In this document: positions 1 through 8,393 of the stretch, piece by piece
Numbering within the stretch: position 1 is the stretch's first letter
Layout of the letters: the number at the start of each line of letters is the position of its first letter
Assembly (NCBI GenBank): GCA_000433355.1
Contig: FR893102.1
Coordinates: 1 to 36,751, forward strand
Direction of reading: 5' to 3'
Origin: Alistipes sp. CAG:435
GTDB taxonomy: Bacteria; Bacteroidota; Bacteroidia; Bacteroidales; UBA932
Length of the DNA: 36,751 bases
Position numbers and translations under genes: made by a program
Notes under the pieces: model-generated
Databases searched by the model: none
Told to the model about the DNA's origin: nothing
The model's input: only the letters and a program-made list of their open reading frames with translations

Positions 1-102
1 ATCTCTCCCCGCTACAATATGCATTTCGTCGGATGCTTACTTTTGTACATTCTCAGTCCTATAAAAATAGGAGGACGCTCTTCCGTGTATGAAAGAACAT
101 TC

Positions 103-410
103 GCACACCTGAGTGTTATGGGCATATTATGGAAATAGTCTGCAGCCCCCCAGCCGCACGACATTATTATGTCTGGCTAATTCTAAAGACACGACATACC
201 ATTGCTCGCAATCGTCCGGACGTTGGTACTATACGGAGGACGATTTTCAGGTATATATTTTCTTATGAGAGTGGAAGTGCATTGTCAGTTAAACGAAGTA
301 AGGATGCTCCTTCAAAGGCGTTAATTTGTGCAAATCACGCTTTTAGAGGCTCAAAGATCTCTTCACAAGCGTCTTTTCGTCATATTCCAGCTTTTAGAGG
401 ACGTGAGTTA
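103..410 (+). repeat. Repeat block A, copy 1 (non-coding, structured)
   Basis: This non-coding block is a diverged direct copy of 28954-29284. Shared landmarks in the same order are the opening CACCTGAG, GTTATGGGCATATT, TCTGGCT, CTCGCAA-CGTCC-GACGTTGGTAC, CAGGTATAT, ATTGTCAGTTAAA, CACGCTTTTAG, ATCTCTTCAC-AGCGTCTTT and GTCATATTCC-GCTTTTAGAG. Internal pairings visible in both copies are ACCTG with CAGGT (about 135 nt apart) and ACGCTT with RAGCGT near the 3' end. GCTTTTAGAGG occurs twice inside (339-349 and 390-400). Short ORFs across it are not conserved in copy 2, so it is probably not coding. Its right end overlaps the last codons of the antitoxin-like gene on the other strand. Family and function are not recognised. 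Confidence 0.75.
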
Positions 411-1128
411 TATTCCAATTCTTTTTGTTCGGCAATGCAGTTTCCGAAATTGGCAATTTGTAGGATGTCATTCCATTCAAAGTCTGCCTGATAAGGTATG
501 TGTCGATGCCTATCAATTCATATATGGCTCCCAACAAAGCTCTGACACAAGGCGGATACGCCAATGAAAGTTCCGCCAGTTCTTTTTGTCTTGCATCGGA
601 TAGTTTCCTAATTATATTAGATACATTTACTACACATTCATCAGGAGAGGACGCCGGTATCTTTTTTAAGAATCTTAAGGCATCCAATATTCTGAGCATA
701 GGAATATTTTCCGATGTAATCTGATTACCTTGTTGCAAGAATGAGATTTTCAACCCGTTCCGCGTCACTGGCCTACGATATTTGTTCGTCCCGATTATAA
801 TGGACGAACTTATCTGGGTTGTCAGTCCCATAGATGCAAATGCCATATTTCCAGTCACATATCCAATGATTTTTCCGTTTTGTCCTAAATAGTCCTTTAT
901 AAGTTCTGATTCTGTTGGTTTCAACATTCCGAATATGGTTTTCTTAGGGACATAATACTTTCCTTTTGCAATCCTCTGTAATCCTCCTTGCTGTACAAGA
1001 CGGCTTAAAGCTTTGACAAGAGCCTGCTGGTATCGCATCTCTAAGCCAAAGTCTCTTATTGTCAAAATAACTCCTGCCGGCGTTGATGACAGTTTATCTT
1101 TAATCTGCCTTGATACAACCATATTCAC
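394..1128 (-). CDS. AbiEi/DUF6088-like type IV antitoxin homologue, orphan
   Basis: The 244-residue protein starts with a winged-helix segment (about residues 5-65, including an RLVQQGGLQRIAKGKYYVP wing) followed by an AbiEi-like domain (about 70-240, with the family-type ending LPNKKNWNI). I recognise it as a DUF6088/AbiEi-type protein. In AbiE systems this is the DNA-binding antitoxin and autorepressor, normally followed directly by the nucleotidyltransferase toxin AbiEii. Here the next bases on the minus strand are repeat block A and no toxin is present before the window edge. The last four codons after NWNI (Thr-His-Val-Leu, then stop) lie in sequence shared with the repeat, so the native 3' end was probably replaced when the repeat arrived. 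A TATATTTG -7 box lies 19 bp upstream. A DNA-binding role is family knowledge; loss of the partner is inference. Confidence 0.7.
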   Translation of the reverse strand: MNMVVSRQIKDKLSSTPAGVILTIRDFGLEMRYQQALVKALSRLVQQGGLQRIAKGKYYVPKKTIFGMLKPTESELIKDYLGQNGKIIGYVTGNMAFASMGLTTQISSSIIIGTNKYRRPVTRNGLKISFLQQGNQITSENIPMLRILDALRFLKKIPASSPDECVVNVSNIIRKLSDARQKELAELSLAYPPCVRALLGAIYELIGIDTYLIRQTLNGMTSYKLPISETALPNKKNWNITHVL

Positions 1129-1146
1129 ACATAGTATTTTGTTTTA

Positions 1147-1154
1147 CAAATATA
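1147..1154 (-). promoter_or_regulatory. Bacteroidetes -7 box upstream of the antitoxin-like gene
   Basis: On the minus strand this reads TATATTTG, a perfect TAnnTTTG, 18 bp before the start codon at 1128. I see no clear TTG at the expected -33 distance, so this is a half-supported promoter. Confidence 0.35.
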
Positions 1155-1272
1155 GCAAATGTCATATTATTTACGTAAAAAACTTGACATAAGTTTTTAG
1201 GCGCAATGAATAGGCAATAAGGCGATAGCGTCTTGCCAGCTTTCACCTATTAAAAGAAGATAGCGGAAAGGA

Positions 1273-2205
1273 CTATGCCACCTTACAATTCTTTGTGCAG
1301 CAGTACTGGGAGAGGACGATGCCGAGGACGGCGATGAGGACGCCGAGCCATTGGAAGAGGGAGAGGTGCTCGCGGCCGATGACTTCGGCGACGAGGGCGG
1401 TGGCTACGCACATCATGGCGAGGAAGACGCTGGACTTGCCCACGCCTAACTTCTTGATTGCCATGGCCCACAGAGAGAAGGCAAGGCTGGAGCAGAGGAC
1501 AGCGAGACAGAGGATAGGTTCCAGGACTTCCCATGAGACGAGTCTCGCGTCGAAATTCTCGATGCCTCTCGTCAGGAAGAACGGCAGGAAGTACACGGTT
1601 CCGATCAGGAACTGGTACATCACGATGACCTGAGGCTTGTAGCCGTCGGCGAGAAGTTTTGTCAAGGAGGCGTGGCCGACCTCTGAGAAGACGGCTATCA
1701 TCAGGAGCACGACTCCGAGGATGAAATTCTGCGGCACACCTTCATCTCCTCCTTGCTTGAGAAGGACCAGACAGATGCCGGCCAGGGTCACGGCGATTCC
1801 GAAGCCGTTCAGGATCGAGATACGCTCTTTGAAGAACAGGGCACCGGCTCCTACTGAGAAGATCGGTACTGAGGCGATGATCATCGCGCTGATGGTCGGC
1901 GAGCCGGTCTCTTTTATGCCGTAGGTCTCGCAGAAGAAGTAGATAAGTGGCTCAAAGAGAGCGAGCAGCAAAAATTTCCAGATATCTTTGCGGGCTATCA
2001 GGCGGAAGTTCTTTGTGAGGATGTTGAAGAGAAGAAGTATGATTCCGGCGACAAAAATCCTTAACGGGACGAAATATGAAATCGGGACTCCAAGGGCGAT
2101 CAGTCGGTCGCTCCAGATGTAGGACATTCCCCAAAGCACAATGGCCAATACGGACAGCAGATAAACTACCGCCTTGTTGTCACATATACTTCTTGTCGCG
2201 CTCAT
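1273..2205 (-). CDS. DMT superfamily transporter, EamA family
   Basis: The 310-residue hydrophobic protein has about ten predicted membrane helices in two repeated halves of five (roughly residues 12-150 and 160-300). This is the hallmark of the EamA/RhaT drug-metabolite transporter superfamily. Typical features visible are LWGMSYIWSDRLI near the N-terminus, PLIYFFCETYGIKETGSPTISAMIIASVPIF (the helix 3-4 signature region) and a short lysine-rich C-terminal tail. The substrate cannot be read from sequence; relatives export amino acids, nucleotides or small metabolites across the inner membrane. The ATG at 2205 is the first start in frame. A TATCTTTG box lies at 2254-2261 on the same strand. 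The gene is separated from tex by a repeat-rich gap and appears to be transcribed alone. Confidence 0.85.
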   Translation of the reverse strand: MSATRSICDNKAVVYLLSVLAIVLWGMSYIWSDRLIALGVPISYFVPLRIFVAGIILLLFNILTKNFRLIARKDIWKFLLLALFEPLIYFFCETYGIKETGSPTISAMIIASVPIFSVGAGALFFKERISILNGFGIAVTLAGICLVLLKQGGDEGVPQNFILGVVLLMIAVFSEVGHASLTKLLADGYKPQVIVMYQFLIGTVYFLPFFLTRGIENFDARLVSWEVLEPILCLAVLCSSLAFSLWAMAIKKLGVGKSSVFLAMMCVATALVAEVIGREHLSLFQWLGVLIAVLGIVLSQYCCTKNCKVA

Positions 2206-2253
2206 AATATAATACGGAATATGAGTAATCTGTTAGTTATACTTACATTTCCA

Positions 2254-2261
2254 CAAAGATA
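2254..2261 (-). promoter_or_regulatory. Bacteroidetes -7 box for the EamA gene
   Basis: The minus strand reads TATCTTTG (TAnnTTTG), about 48 bp upstream of the ATG at 2205. No convincing -33 TTG is seen at 19-21 bp, so confidence is limited. Confidence 0.35.
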
Positions 2262-2340
2262 ATCAAATTTCTCTTTTGAAAAGAAATAATATTCAAATAT
2301 CCACTAACATTTCGACACCTGCCTACCGTTTTTATCCCTT

Positions 2341-2459
2341 TTCAGTGAAATGCCGTCACGAACCCTCCGCGCTTCGCGCTCCGTCCCTCCCAGCCGGAGG
2401 CTGGGCCCCTCCCGCTTATAGCCGCGGGTGGCTAAGGTTCGTGACGGCACATCACTGAA
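2341..2459. repeat. Long stem-loop with 24-nt arms
   Basis: The arm at 2341-2364 is the reverse complement of 2436-2459 except for two adjacent mismatches; its core TGCCGTCACGAACC pairs with GGTTCGTGACGGCA. The 71-nt loop is GC-rich and contains further short hairpins (CCGCGCTTCGCG; GCCGGAGGC). The element lies in the 540-bp gene-free gap between tex and the EamA gene. It could be a dispersed palindromic (REP/MITE-like) element or a strong RNA hairpin. No coding potential is evident. Confidence 0.7.
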
Positions 2460-2482
2460 CTATGGGGTGCTTCGATGCTTCG

Positions 2483-2739
2483 ACAAGCTCAGCGACCGCA
2501 GAATCAGCTAACTAAGTTATTCAGAAGCTGTTTTGAATTGTTTGTTTGAAGGTTTGAGAGTGAAAAACTTCAGTTTCGACCGCTTCTTCCAAGGAAGATA
2601 GCGGTGCTATCTGACTGAAGAAACGGGAAGAAAATGAAGATTTTTCATCTCAAAGAACATTTCAAACAATTCAAAACAGCTTCTCACTTGGGTGATTCGA
2701 TGGTTGGTGAGCTTCATCGAACCACAAGCTCAGCGACCG
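2483..2739. repeat. Pair of 16-bp direct repeats around palindromic element copy 1
   Basis: ACAAGCTCAGCGACCG occurs at 2483-2498 and again at 2724-2739, bracketing the palindromic element at 2523-2684. A related inverted form (CTGAGCTTGTC) lies just after element copy 2, near 8599. This core belongs to a type of intergenic repeat that I have seen in many bacterial genomes. The bracketing may be chance clustering of intergenic repeats or part of a larger composite unit. Confidence 0.5.
2523..2684. repeat. 162-bp palindromic (MITE-like) element, copy 1
   Basis: Perfect 22-bp terminal inverted repeats start AGAAGCTGTTTTGAATTG (2523-2544) and are mirrored at 2663-2684. The inner arms keep pairing imperfectly across the whole element, and the centre is a small hairpin, AGATAGCGGTGCTATCT. 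The reverse complement of the whole unit occurs at 8393-8555. It has no ORF. It lies just 3' of tex, so it may also act as a transcription terminator. Mobility through a transposase elsewhere in the genome is inference. Confidence 0.85.
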
Positions 2740-2745
2740 AACGGT

Positions 2746-4869
2746 TTACTTTCCGGTCAAAAGACGGAGCGAGATGCGTTTGCGGTCGAGATCGACATCG
2801 AGGACGCTGACGGTGACTTTTTGGTGGAGTTTCACTTTCTGGCCACGCATCTGGGAGACGTGGATTAGGCCGTTCTCGTGGATGCCAATGTCAACAAAGG
2901 CTCCGAAAGCGGTCACGTTCGTGACGATTCCCGGCAGTTCCATACCCGGCTTGAGGTCATCAATCTCGTGGATATCCTCGGCGAAACTGAATTCCAGGGC
3001 GCTCTGGCGAGGGTCACGGCCGGGCTTGGCCAATTCCTTCAGAATATCATTGATCGTTGGAAGGCCGAACTCACCCTCCACGTAGGCCGACGGATCGATC
3101 TTCTTGATCAACTCCTCATTTCCGACCAGTTCCTTGGTGCTGACACCCAGATCGGAAGCCATCCTGTCAACGATGTGATAGCACTCTGGGTGCACGGCTG
3201 AGTTGTCGAGAGGATTCTCGGCGTTCTGGATGCGAAGGAAGCCGGCGCACTGCTCGAAAGCCTTCGGGCCGAGTTTCGGGACCTTACGGAGTTGGGTTCT
3301 GGAGGAGAAGCCCTTGATCGAAGAGCGGTACTCCACAATGTTCGATGCCAAAGCCGGACCGATGCCCGAGACATAACTCAAGAGGTAAGGACTGGCGGTG
3401 TTGAGATTCACTCCGACGCTGTTCACGCAGATAACCACGGTGTTGTCCAGTTTCTCCCGAAGCAGATTCTGATCCACATCGTGCTGGTACTGCCCCACAC
3501 CCAATGACTTAGGGTCGATCTTGACGAGCTCCGAAAGCGGATCCATCAGACGTCGGCCGATCGACACCGCTCCTCTGACTGTCACATCCTCATCCGGAAA
3601 CTCCTGCCTCGCGACCTCGGAGGCCGAATATATCGACGCTCCGTCCTCGCTGACAGTGAACACCTTGACGTTCTCCGGAATCCCGACACGTTTGATGAAG
3701 TCCTCCGTCTCACGGGATGCCGTGCCGTTGCCGATGGCGATGACCTCGATGGCATATTCATCAATCATTGAGGAAACAGCCATTATCGACTTGATCTTCT
3801 CGCTCTGAGGCGGGTGAGGGAATATGATCTCGTGGTGCAGGAGGTTTCCCTGCTCGTCCAGGCAGACGATCTTGCAACCGTTGCGGAAACCAGGGTCAAT
3901 CGCCATTGTCCTCTTCTGGCCTACCGGAGCGGAAAGCAGAAGCTGCGTGAGATTCTCTCCGAAAACGTTAATCGACTCGATGTCAGCCTTTTCCTTGGCC
4001 TCTTTGACAATCTCGTTGGTCAACGATGGCTCAAGCAAACGCTTATAAGCGTCATCAACGGCCTGACGGATCTGGTCGGCAAGCTTGGAACCAGGATAAC
4101 GATGTTCCTGACAAAAATCATAATAAATCTTGTTGCCGCATTTCTCCGGATCCGCATCGAGCCCTACAGACAAAAAGCCCTCATTCTCAGCACGAAGTAT
4201 CGCCAAAAGGTTATGCGAAGGAATCCTCTGGAGCGGCATCGAGAAATTGAAATAAGTCCTGTACTTCGAAGCCTCGGCATTGCTTGAGGCCGCTTTTGTG
4301 GCCTTGGACTCTATCCTGCGGGTTCTGAATATGTGCCTGAGGTTCTCACGGACGGTCTGCGATTCGGAAAGCCGCTCGGCGATGATGTCACGGGCTCCGG
4401 CAAGGGCCTCCTCAACCGAACCGACCTTATCCCCGACATATTTTCGGGCCTCAGTCTCCGGGTCAGCCACCTCAACCTTCCACATCTTGTCAGCCAACGG
4501 CTCCAGACCTTTCTCCTTCGCCATCGTGGCACGGGTTCTCCTCTTAGGTCTGTACGGCAGATACAGATCCTCCAACTCACTGGCCACCACACAATTCTCA
4601 ATCTTGGAGCGCAACTCGTCCGTAAGCTTTCCCTGCTCGGAGATCGTGGACAGTATGCCCTCCTTCCTCTTCTCCATCTCCGTGAACACATCGTTCCAGT
4701 GCTTGATCTCGGCGACGGCTACATCGTCCAACCCTCCGGTCTTCTCCTTCCTGTAACGGCTGATGAACGGAATGGTGTTTCCTTCCTCGAAAAGGTGGAC
4801 GCAGTTCTCGACCTGCCAATCCTTGACTCCGATGGCACGGGCAATATAATCAATATAGATATTCTTCAT
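2746..4869 (-). CDS. tex: Tex family RNA-binding transcription accessory protein
   Basis: The 707-residue protein has the full Tex layout. It has a helical N-terminal Tex domain (about 1-300, with EEGNTIPFISRYRKEKTGGLD and LEDLYLPYRPKRRTRATMAKEKGLEPLAD) and a YqgF-like RNase-H fold (about 315-450, starting TMAIDPGFRNGCKI). Helix-hairpin-helix DNA-binding repeats follow (about 485-560, LNTASPYLLSYVSGIGPALASNIVEYR), then a C-terminal S1 domain (about 640-705, PGIVTNVTAFGAFVDIGIHENGLIHVSQM). Tex binds nucleic acid and is a cytoplasmic factor linked to transcription and virulence gene expression in other bacteria; its exact role is not settled. The length is slightly below that of enterobacterial Tex (about 770). 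The gene starts 17 bp after the stop of the ClC gene on the same strand, so the two are probably cotranscribed. The start at 4869 gives the expected N-terminus. Confidence 0.95.
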   Translation of the reverse strand: MKNIYIDYIARAIGVKDWQVENCVHLFEEGNTIPFISRYRKEKTGGLDDVAVAEIKHWNDVFTEMEKRKEGILSTISEQGKLTDELRSKIENCVVASELEDLYLPYRPKRRTRATMAKEKGLEPLADKMWKVEVADPETEARKYVGDKVGSVEEALAGARDIIAERLSESQTVRENLRHIFRTRRIESKATKAASSNAEASKYRTYFNFSMPLQRIPSHNLLAILRAENEGFLSVGLDADPEKCGNKIYYDFCQEHRYPGSKLADQIRQAVDDAYKRLLEPSLTNEIVKEAKEKADIESINVFGENLTQLLLSAPVGQKRTMAIDPGFRNGCKIVCLDEQGNLLHHEIIFPHPPQSEKIKSIMAVSSMIDEYAIEVIAIGNGTASRETEDFIKRVGIPENVKVFTVSEDGASIYSASEVARQEFPDEDVTVRGAVSIGRRLMDPLSELVKIDPKSLGVGQYQHDVDQNLLREKLDNTVVICVNSVGVNLNTASPYLLSYVSGIGPALASNIVEYRSSIKGFSSRTQLRKVPKLGPKAFEQCAGFLRIQNAENPLDNSAVHPECYHIVDRMASDLGVSTKELVGNEELIKKIDPSAYVEGEFGLPTINDILKELAKPGRDPRQSALEFSFAEDIHEIDDLKPGMELPGIVTNVTAFGAFVDIGIHENGLIHVSQMRGQKVKLHQKVTVSVLDVDLDRKRISLRLLTGK

Positions 4870-4886
4870 ATTCAGAGTGTTATCAA

Positions 4887-6650
4887 TTAATCCTGGGAAA
4901 CGACCTTCAGCTCGTCCCGGTAAGCCGAGAAGATCTTGGACTTGGAGACGAACCCGACGTAGGTTCTGTCACGCCTCACCACAGGAAGGTTCCAAGCCGA
5001 TGTGACCTCGAACTTTTTCATCACAGAATCCATCTTCTCGTCCTCATAGACATATTCCTCGGCGCTCCGCATGAAGTTGAAGACGTGCAGGGTCTCATAT
5101 TCATCGGTCCGGAACATGTCCTTGCGGATGTCCTCCAAAGAGACGAACCCTTGAAAACGGTCCACCGAGTCCAGAACAGGGAATATGTTTCTGGTGGATT
5201 CGGAGACGACCTCGACAAGGCGGCCGAGGGTGTCGTCTATCTTCACCGTCGAGAAATCGGTCTCTATCACATCGGACACCTTCAGAAGGGTCAGCACGGC
5301 CTGGTCGCTGTCGTGGGTCAGGAGTTCTCCTCTCTGGGCTATACGTTTGGTGTAGATGGAATATTTCTCGACAATTCTGGTCGTTCCGAAAGCGATGGTC
5401 GAGGTAAGGATCAAAGGCAGGAACAGGTCATAACCTCCTGAGATCTCGGCGATAAGGAAGATCGCCGTCATCGGGGCCTGCATCACGCCGGCCATCAGCC
5501 CGGCCATCCCTACCAAAACGAAATTCTGTTCAGGGACAATGACAGACGTCCCGTCAAAAAGCATATTGAGTGTTCTCGCCACAACGAATCCCGCGATCGC
5601 GCCGACGAACAAGGTCGGACCGAAAGTTCCTCCCACTCCACCGCCGGCGTTTGTCAAAGTCATTGAGAACACCTTCAACAAAAGGATCAGCATGAAAAAG
5701 ATCGGCACGGACCACGGGCTGTGTGCCAGAAACGCAAGCGGAGTCTGTCCGTCAAGCGAAAGTTCCTTCCCGTTAAGCAGCACACCAAGAGACTCATAGC
5801 CTTCGCCATAGAGCGGAGGGAAAAGGAATATCAGGATTCCGAGCCCGACCGCGCACATTATCCATTTCAGATAGACATTCTCCATCTTGCCGATCCGGTC
5901 CTCCAGCTTCAAGGTCGTACGGATGAAATAGATGGAGCACGCCCCGCAGAAAAGTCCAAGAATGATGTAATAAGGAATATTCTTGAGCACGAACGGGGTA
6001 AGGGTGCATTCAAACGGGGTGGATGAGCCAAGAAGAGTATAGGAAACCACTGTGGCTGAGACGGTTGACAGCAGCAGCGGCATCATTGAGGTCATCGAAA
6101 TGTTGAAAAGCAGAATCTCCAGCACGAAAAGGACTCCGGCGAGAGGAGCCTTGAATATTCCAGCCACGGCGGCCGCGGCACCACAGCCCAGCAGCACAGT
6201 CATACTCCTGTAGGACAATCCCATATAGCGGGCGAAGTTGGATCCGATGGCGGCTCCGGTATAGACGATCGGGGCCTCCGCTCCGACGGATCCGCCGAAT
6301 CCGATGGTGACGGAACTCGCGGCGACGGAAGACCACATATTGTGCGGCTTGATCCTGGACTCGTGCCTTGAGACCGCCTGAAGGGCCTTGGTGACACCGT
6401 GGCCGATACTGTCCTTGATCACATACTTGCAGAACAGCATCGCAAGGAGCATTCCGATTCCAGGCAGTGCAAGATAGTACAATGATCCGCCCAGGACTCC
6501 TCCGAAAGCGTCACGCAAGCCCTCCTGGAGCACCGAGATCAAGGTCTTGAGCAGCACGGCGGCAAGCCCGACCACGATTCCGACGACGAGGCTGAGCACA
6601 AGGAGCTGGTTCCTTTCGGACCAACGCGATATGGGGTTAAACTTTGGCAT
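4887..6650 (-). CDS. ClC-family chloride channel/antiporter with CBS domains
   Basis: The 587-residue inner-membrane protein has the ClC core in residues about 15-430. The motif GSVGAEAP sits in the position of the G-R-E-G-P selectivity loop, and GGGVGGTFGPTLFVGA is the second conserved loop. A pair of CBS domains fills the C-terminus (about 450-585), which in other ClC proteins binds adenine nucleotides. Such proteins move Cl- (or F-), either as channels or as Cl-/H+ exchangers. The Arg of the usual GREGP loop is replaced here (GAEAP), so the transport mode cannot be assigned. The gene is the first of a two-gene unit with tex. Its start overlaps the divergent promoter region of the gene at 6709; on the minus strand TAAATTTG lies at 6658-6665, which would give an almost leaderless message. 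Confidence 0.9.
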   Translation of the reverse strand: MPKFNPISRWSERNQLLVLSLVVGIVVGLAAVLLKTLISVLQEGLRDAFGGVLGGSLYYLALPGIGMLLAMLFCKYVIKDSIGHGVTKALQAVSRHESRIKPHNMWSSVAASSVTIGFGGSVGAEAPIVYTGAAIGSNFARYMGLSYRSMTVLLGCGAAAAVAGIFKAPLAGVLFVLEILLFNISMTSMMPLLLSTVSATVVSYTLLGSSTPFECTLTPFVLKNIPYYIILGLFCGACSIYFIRTTLKLEDRIGKMENVYLKWIMCAVGLGILIFLFPPLYGEGYESLGVLLNGKELSLDGQTPLAFLAHSPWSVPIFFMLILLLKVFSMTLTNAGGGVGGTFGPTLFVGAIAGFVVARTLNMLFDGTSVIVPEQNFVLVGMAGLMAGVMQAPMTAIFLIAEISGGYDLFLPLILTSTIAFGTTRIVEKYSIYTKRIAQRGELLTHDSDQAVLTLLKVSDVIETDFSTVKIDDTLGRLVEVVSESTRNIFPVLDSVDRFQGFVSLEDIRKDMFRTDEYETLHVFNFMRSAEEYVYEDEKMDSVMKKFEVTSAWNLPVVRRDRTYVGFVSKSKIFSAYRDELKVVSQD

Positions 6651-6675
6651 ATTCGTACAAATTTAATTATTTTTG
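6643..6675 (+). promoter_or_regulatory. Promoter for the 6709-8393 operon
   Basis: TTTG at 6643-6646 and TATTTTTG at 6668-6675 are separated by 21 bp, matching the Bacteroidetes -33/-7 consensus (TTTG, 19-21 bp, TAnnTTTG). The start of transcription would fall near 6683, leaving a leader of about 26 nt before the ATG at 6709. The -33 element lies inside the first codons of the divergent ClC gene. Confidence 0.65.
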
Positions 6676-6708
6676 TGATAGTGTAAAACATTAAATATTG
6701 ATGCGGTA

Positions 6709-7341
6709 ATGAAAAAAGTGATCATTTCGGTAGTCGCGTCCTTGCTGGTCTCCCTATTGGGCATCATCGGACTGAACATATTCAAGGAATCCAGCCCTCG
6801 CGAAAGGGTGAAGGCTGAGAACGGAAGCAGGATAATCGTGGAGGAGTTGAGTTTCTACCACAACAGTGACAAGATATTCGGTAAGGTATTCAAGCCCGCT
6901 GACGAGAAAGGCTTCTTCCCAGACTCGCTGGGGCCAAGGCCGGTTGTCATATTCTTCCACGAACCGCTGAAAACCGCTTACCCTGAAGGGTTTGTGAAGG
7001 CGTTGGTTCCAGAGGGGCTGATCGGCTATGCGACCGCCTTCCACGAAAAAGGGAAGGACGTGGAGTTTATTGTGAAGAAGATCGCGAAAGAGAAGTTCAC
7101 GGACAAGGACAGGATATACCTTGTCTGTGACACTTTCGCCTCCGAAGCCGTGGTCAAGGCGGCCTACAAGATGAAAAAGGCGGTCAGCGGACTGATTCTC
7201 ATCGAACCTGAGCTCAGCGACAAGACCGCCGGGCTTGTACCGAGACTCGGCTACGATGTAATGACCATAGACACGGCGGGGAAAGCTTCCGCAAAGACCG
7301 CGGCGATTGATTATCTTGAACTTAGAGGGGCGTTGAAATGA
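6709..7341 (+). CDS. Membrane-anchored alpha/beta-hydrolase-like protein, probably without catalytic Ser
   Basis: The 210-residue protein begins with an uncleaved-looking signal anchor (residues about 4-26, VIISVVASLLVSLLGIIGLNIF). The rest resembles an alpha/beta hydrolase: strands PVVIFFHEP and RIYLVCDTFASEAVVKAAYKMKKAVSGLILIEPEL have the order of the strand-elbow-helix region. The expected G-x-S-x-G nucleophile elbow reads C-D-T-F-A here, so the classical serine is missing. The protein may be a degenerate or binding-only member. It overlaps the next gene by 4 nt (ATGA), so the two are translationally coupled. It would act in the periplasm or at the outer face of the inner membrane. Function is not known. 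Confidence 0.65.
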   Translation: MKKVIISVVASLLVSLLGIIGLNIFKESSPRERVKAENGSRIIVEELSFYHNSDKIFGKVFKPADEKGFFPDSLGPRPVVIFFHEPLKTAYPEGFVKALVPEGLIGYATAFHEKGKDVEFIVKKIAKEKFTDKDRIYLVCDTFASEAVVKAAYKMKKAVSGLILIEPELSDKTAGLVPRLGYDVMTIDTAGKASAKTAAIDYLELRGALK

Positions 7342-8393
7342 AAAAGACAAGATTCGGAATAGTAGGCACCGGTCGCATCAGTGACTGGGTTCTCAAAGGG
7401 GCCGTGATGGAGCCACGGTTCGAGGCCGCGGCGGTGTGCTCTCGCTCGCGGGAAAGCGGGAAGAGGTTCGCCGAGGCGCATTGCATCGGGAAAGTGTACA
7501 CGGACGTTGACGAGATGGCATCCGATCCTGAAATCGACGCGATCTATATCGGGACTCCCAACGACACGCACCACGACATCGCGATCAAGTGCCTGAGGCA
7601 CCACAAGCACGTGCTGTGCGAGAAGCCGATGGCCTCCAACGCCTGCGAAGTGAGCGAGATGGTCAAAGCAGCAAGGGAGAACGGTGTGATGCTGATGGAA
7701 GCGATGATCTCCACGCTGACTCCGAATTTCAGGAACGCCAGACTAAGGCTCAACGAACTGGGGAATGTCCGTCATTTCTTCGCGGCGTTCTGCCAATATT
7801 CATCGAAATACGATCTGGTCAAGAGGATCATCGCCGGAGAGGACAGTTCAGCGGTGCCAAGCTCGCTCAATCCGGAGCGCTCGGGCGGGGCGTTGATGGA
7901 CATAGGAATATACACGGTCTATCCGATGGTCTCACTTTTCGGCCGGCCGAAAGGAATCAAGGCCAGCGTCACGACCTGCGAGGTGCCGGTGGGGGCCATA
8001 AGTAAACGTGTTGACCTGCAAGGCAGTGTGATCTTTGAATATGAAGGGATGGACGCCACGGTAATATATTCAAAGATAGCGGACTCGAACCTTCGCACCG
8101 AGATTTCCTGCGACGGAGGAATATTGTCGCTGGACCAGATCCACATCACCCGTGAGGCATCGCTGACCAGACGCGGCGCACCGACCTCCGGACGGTCCTC
8201 AGGCCCTCAGGCTGAGAACATCTCCGTGCCGGTTGACGCTGACGAGTACCTCTGCGAGTTCAAGGAATTCATCGACGTGCTGGATTCAGGCCGCCTTGAA
8301 TCGTCTGTCAACAGCCTGGAGACATCACTCGTCACGGCTGAAATCCTTGACGAGATCCGCCGCCAGGCAGGAGTGGTCTTCCCCGCCGACTAA
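7338..8393 (+). CDS. Gfo/Idh/MocA family NAD(P)-dependent oxidoreductase
   Basis: The 351-residue protein has an N-terminal Rossmann fold with FGIVGTGRISDWVLKG (residues about 4-19) and the family hallmark CEKPMASN (about 94-101), followed by the C-terminal alpha/beta substrate domain (about 125-330, with GGALMDIGIYTVYP). Members oxidise or reduce sugars, inositols or their derivatives with NAD(H) or NADP(H) in the cytoplasm; the substrate is not readable here. It overlaps the hydrolase-like gene by 4 nt, so the two share the promoter at 6643. The stop codon TAA is the first three bases before or within palindromic element copy 2, which may serve as its terminator. Confidence 0.88.
   Translation: MKKTRFGIVGTGRISDWVLKGAVMEPRFEAAAVCSRSRESGKRFAEAHCIGKVYTDVDEMASDPEIDAIYIGTPNDTHHDIAIKCLRHHKHVLCEKPMASNACEVSEMVKAARENGVMLMEAMISTLTPNFRNARLRLNELGNVRHFFAAFCQYSSKYDLVKRIIAGEDSSAVPSSLNPERSGGALMDIGIYTVYPMVSLFGRPKGIKASVTTCEVPVGAISKRVDLQGSVIFEYEGMDATVIYSKIADSNLRTEISCDGGILSLDQIHITREASLTRRGAPTSGRSSGPQAENISVPVDADEYLCEFKEFIDVLDSGRLESSVNSLETSLVTAEILDEIRRQAGVVFPAD

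Noticed and set aside
129..567. Overlapping ORFs of 120 and 79 codons on the plus strand across block A copy 1
   Set aside because: They are not preserved in block A copy 2, have no family resemblance and partly shadow the antitoxin-like gene, so I treat the region as non-coding.
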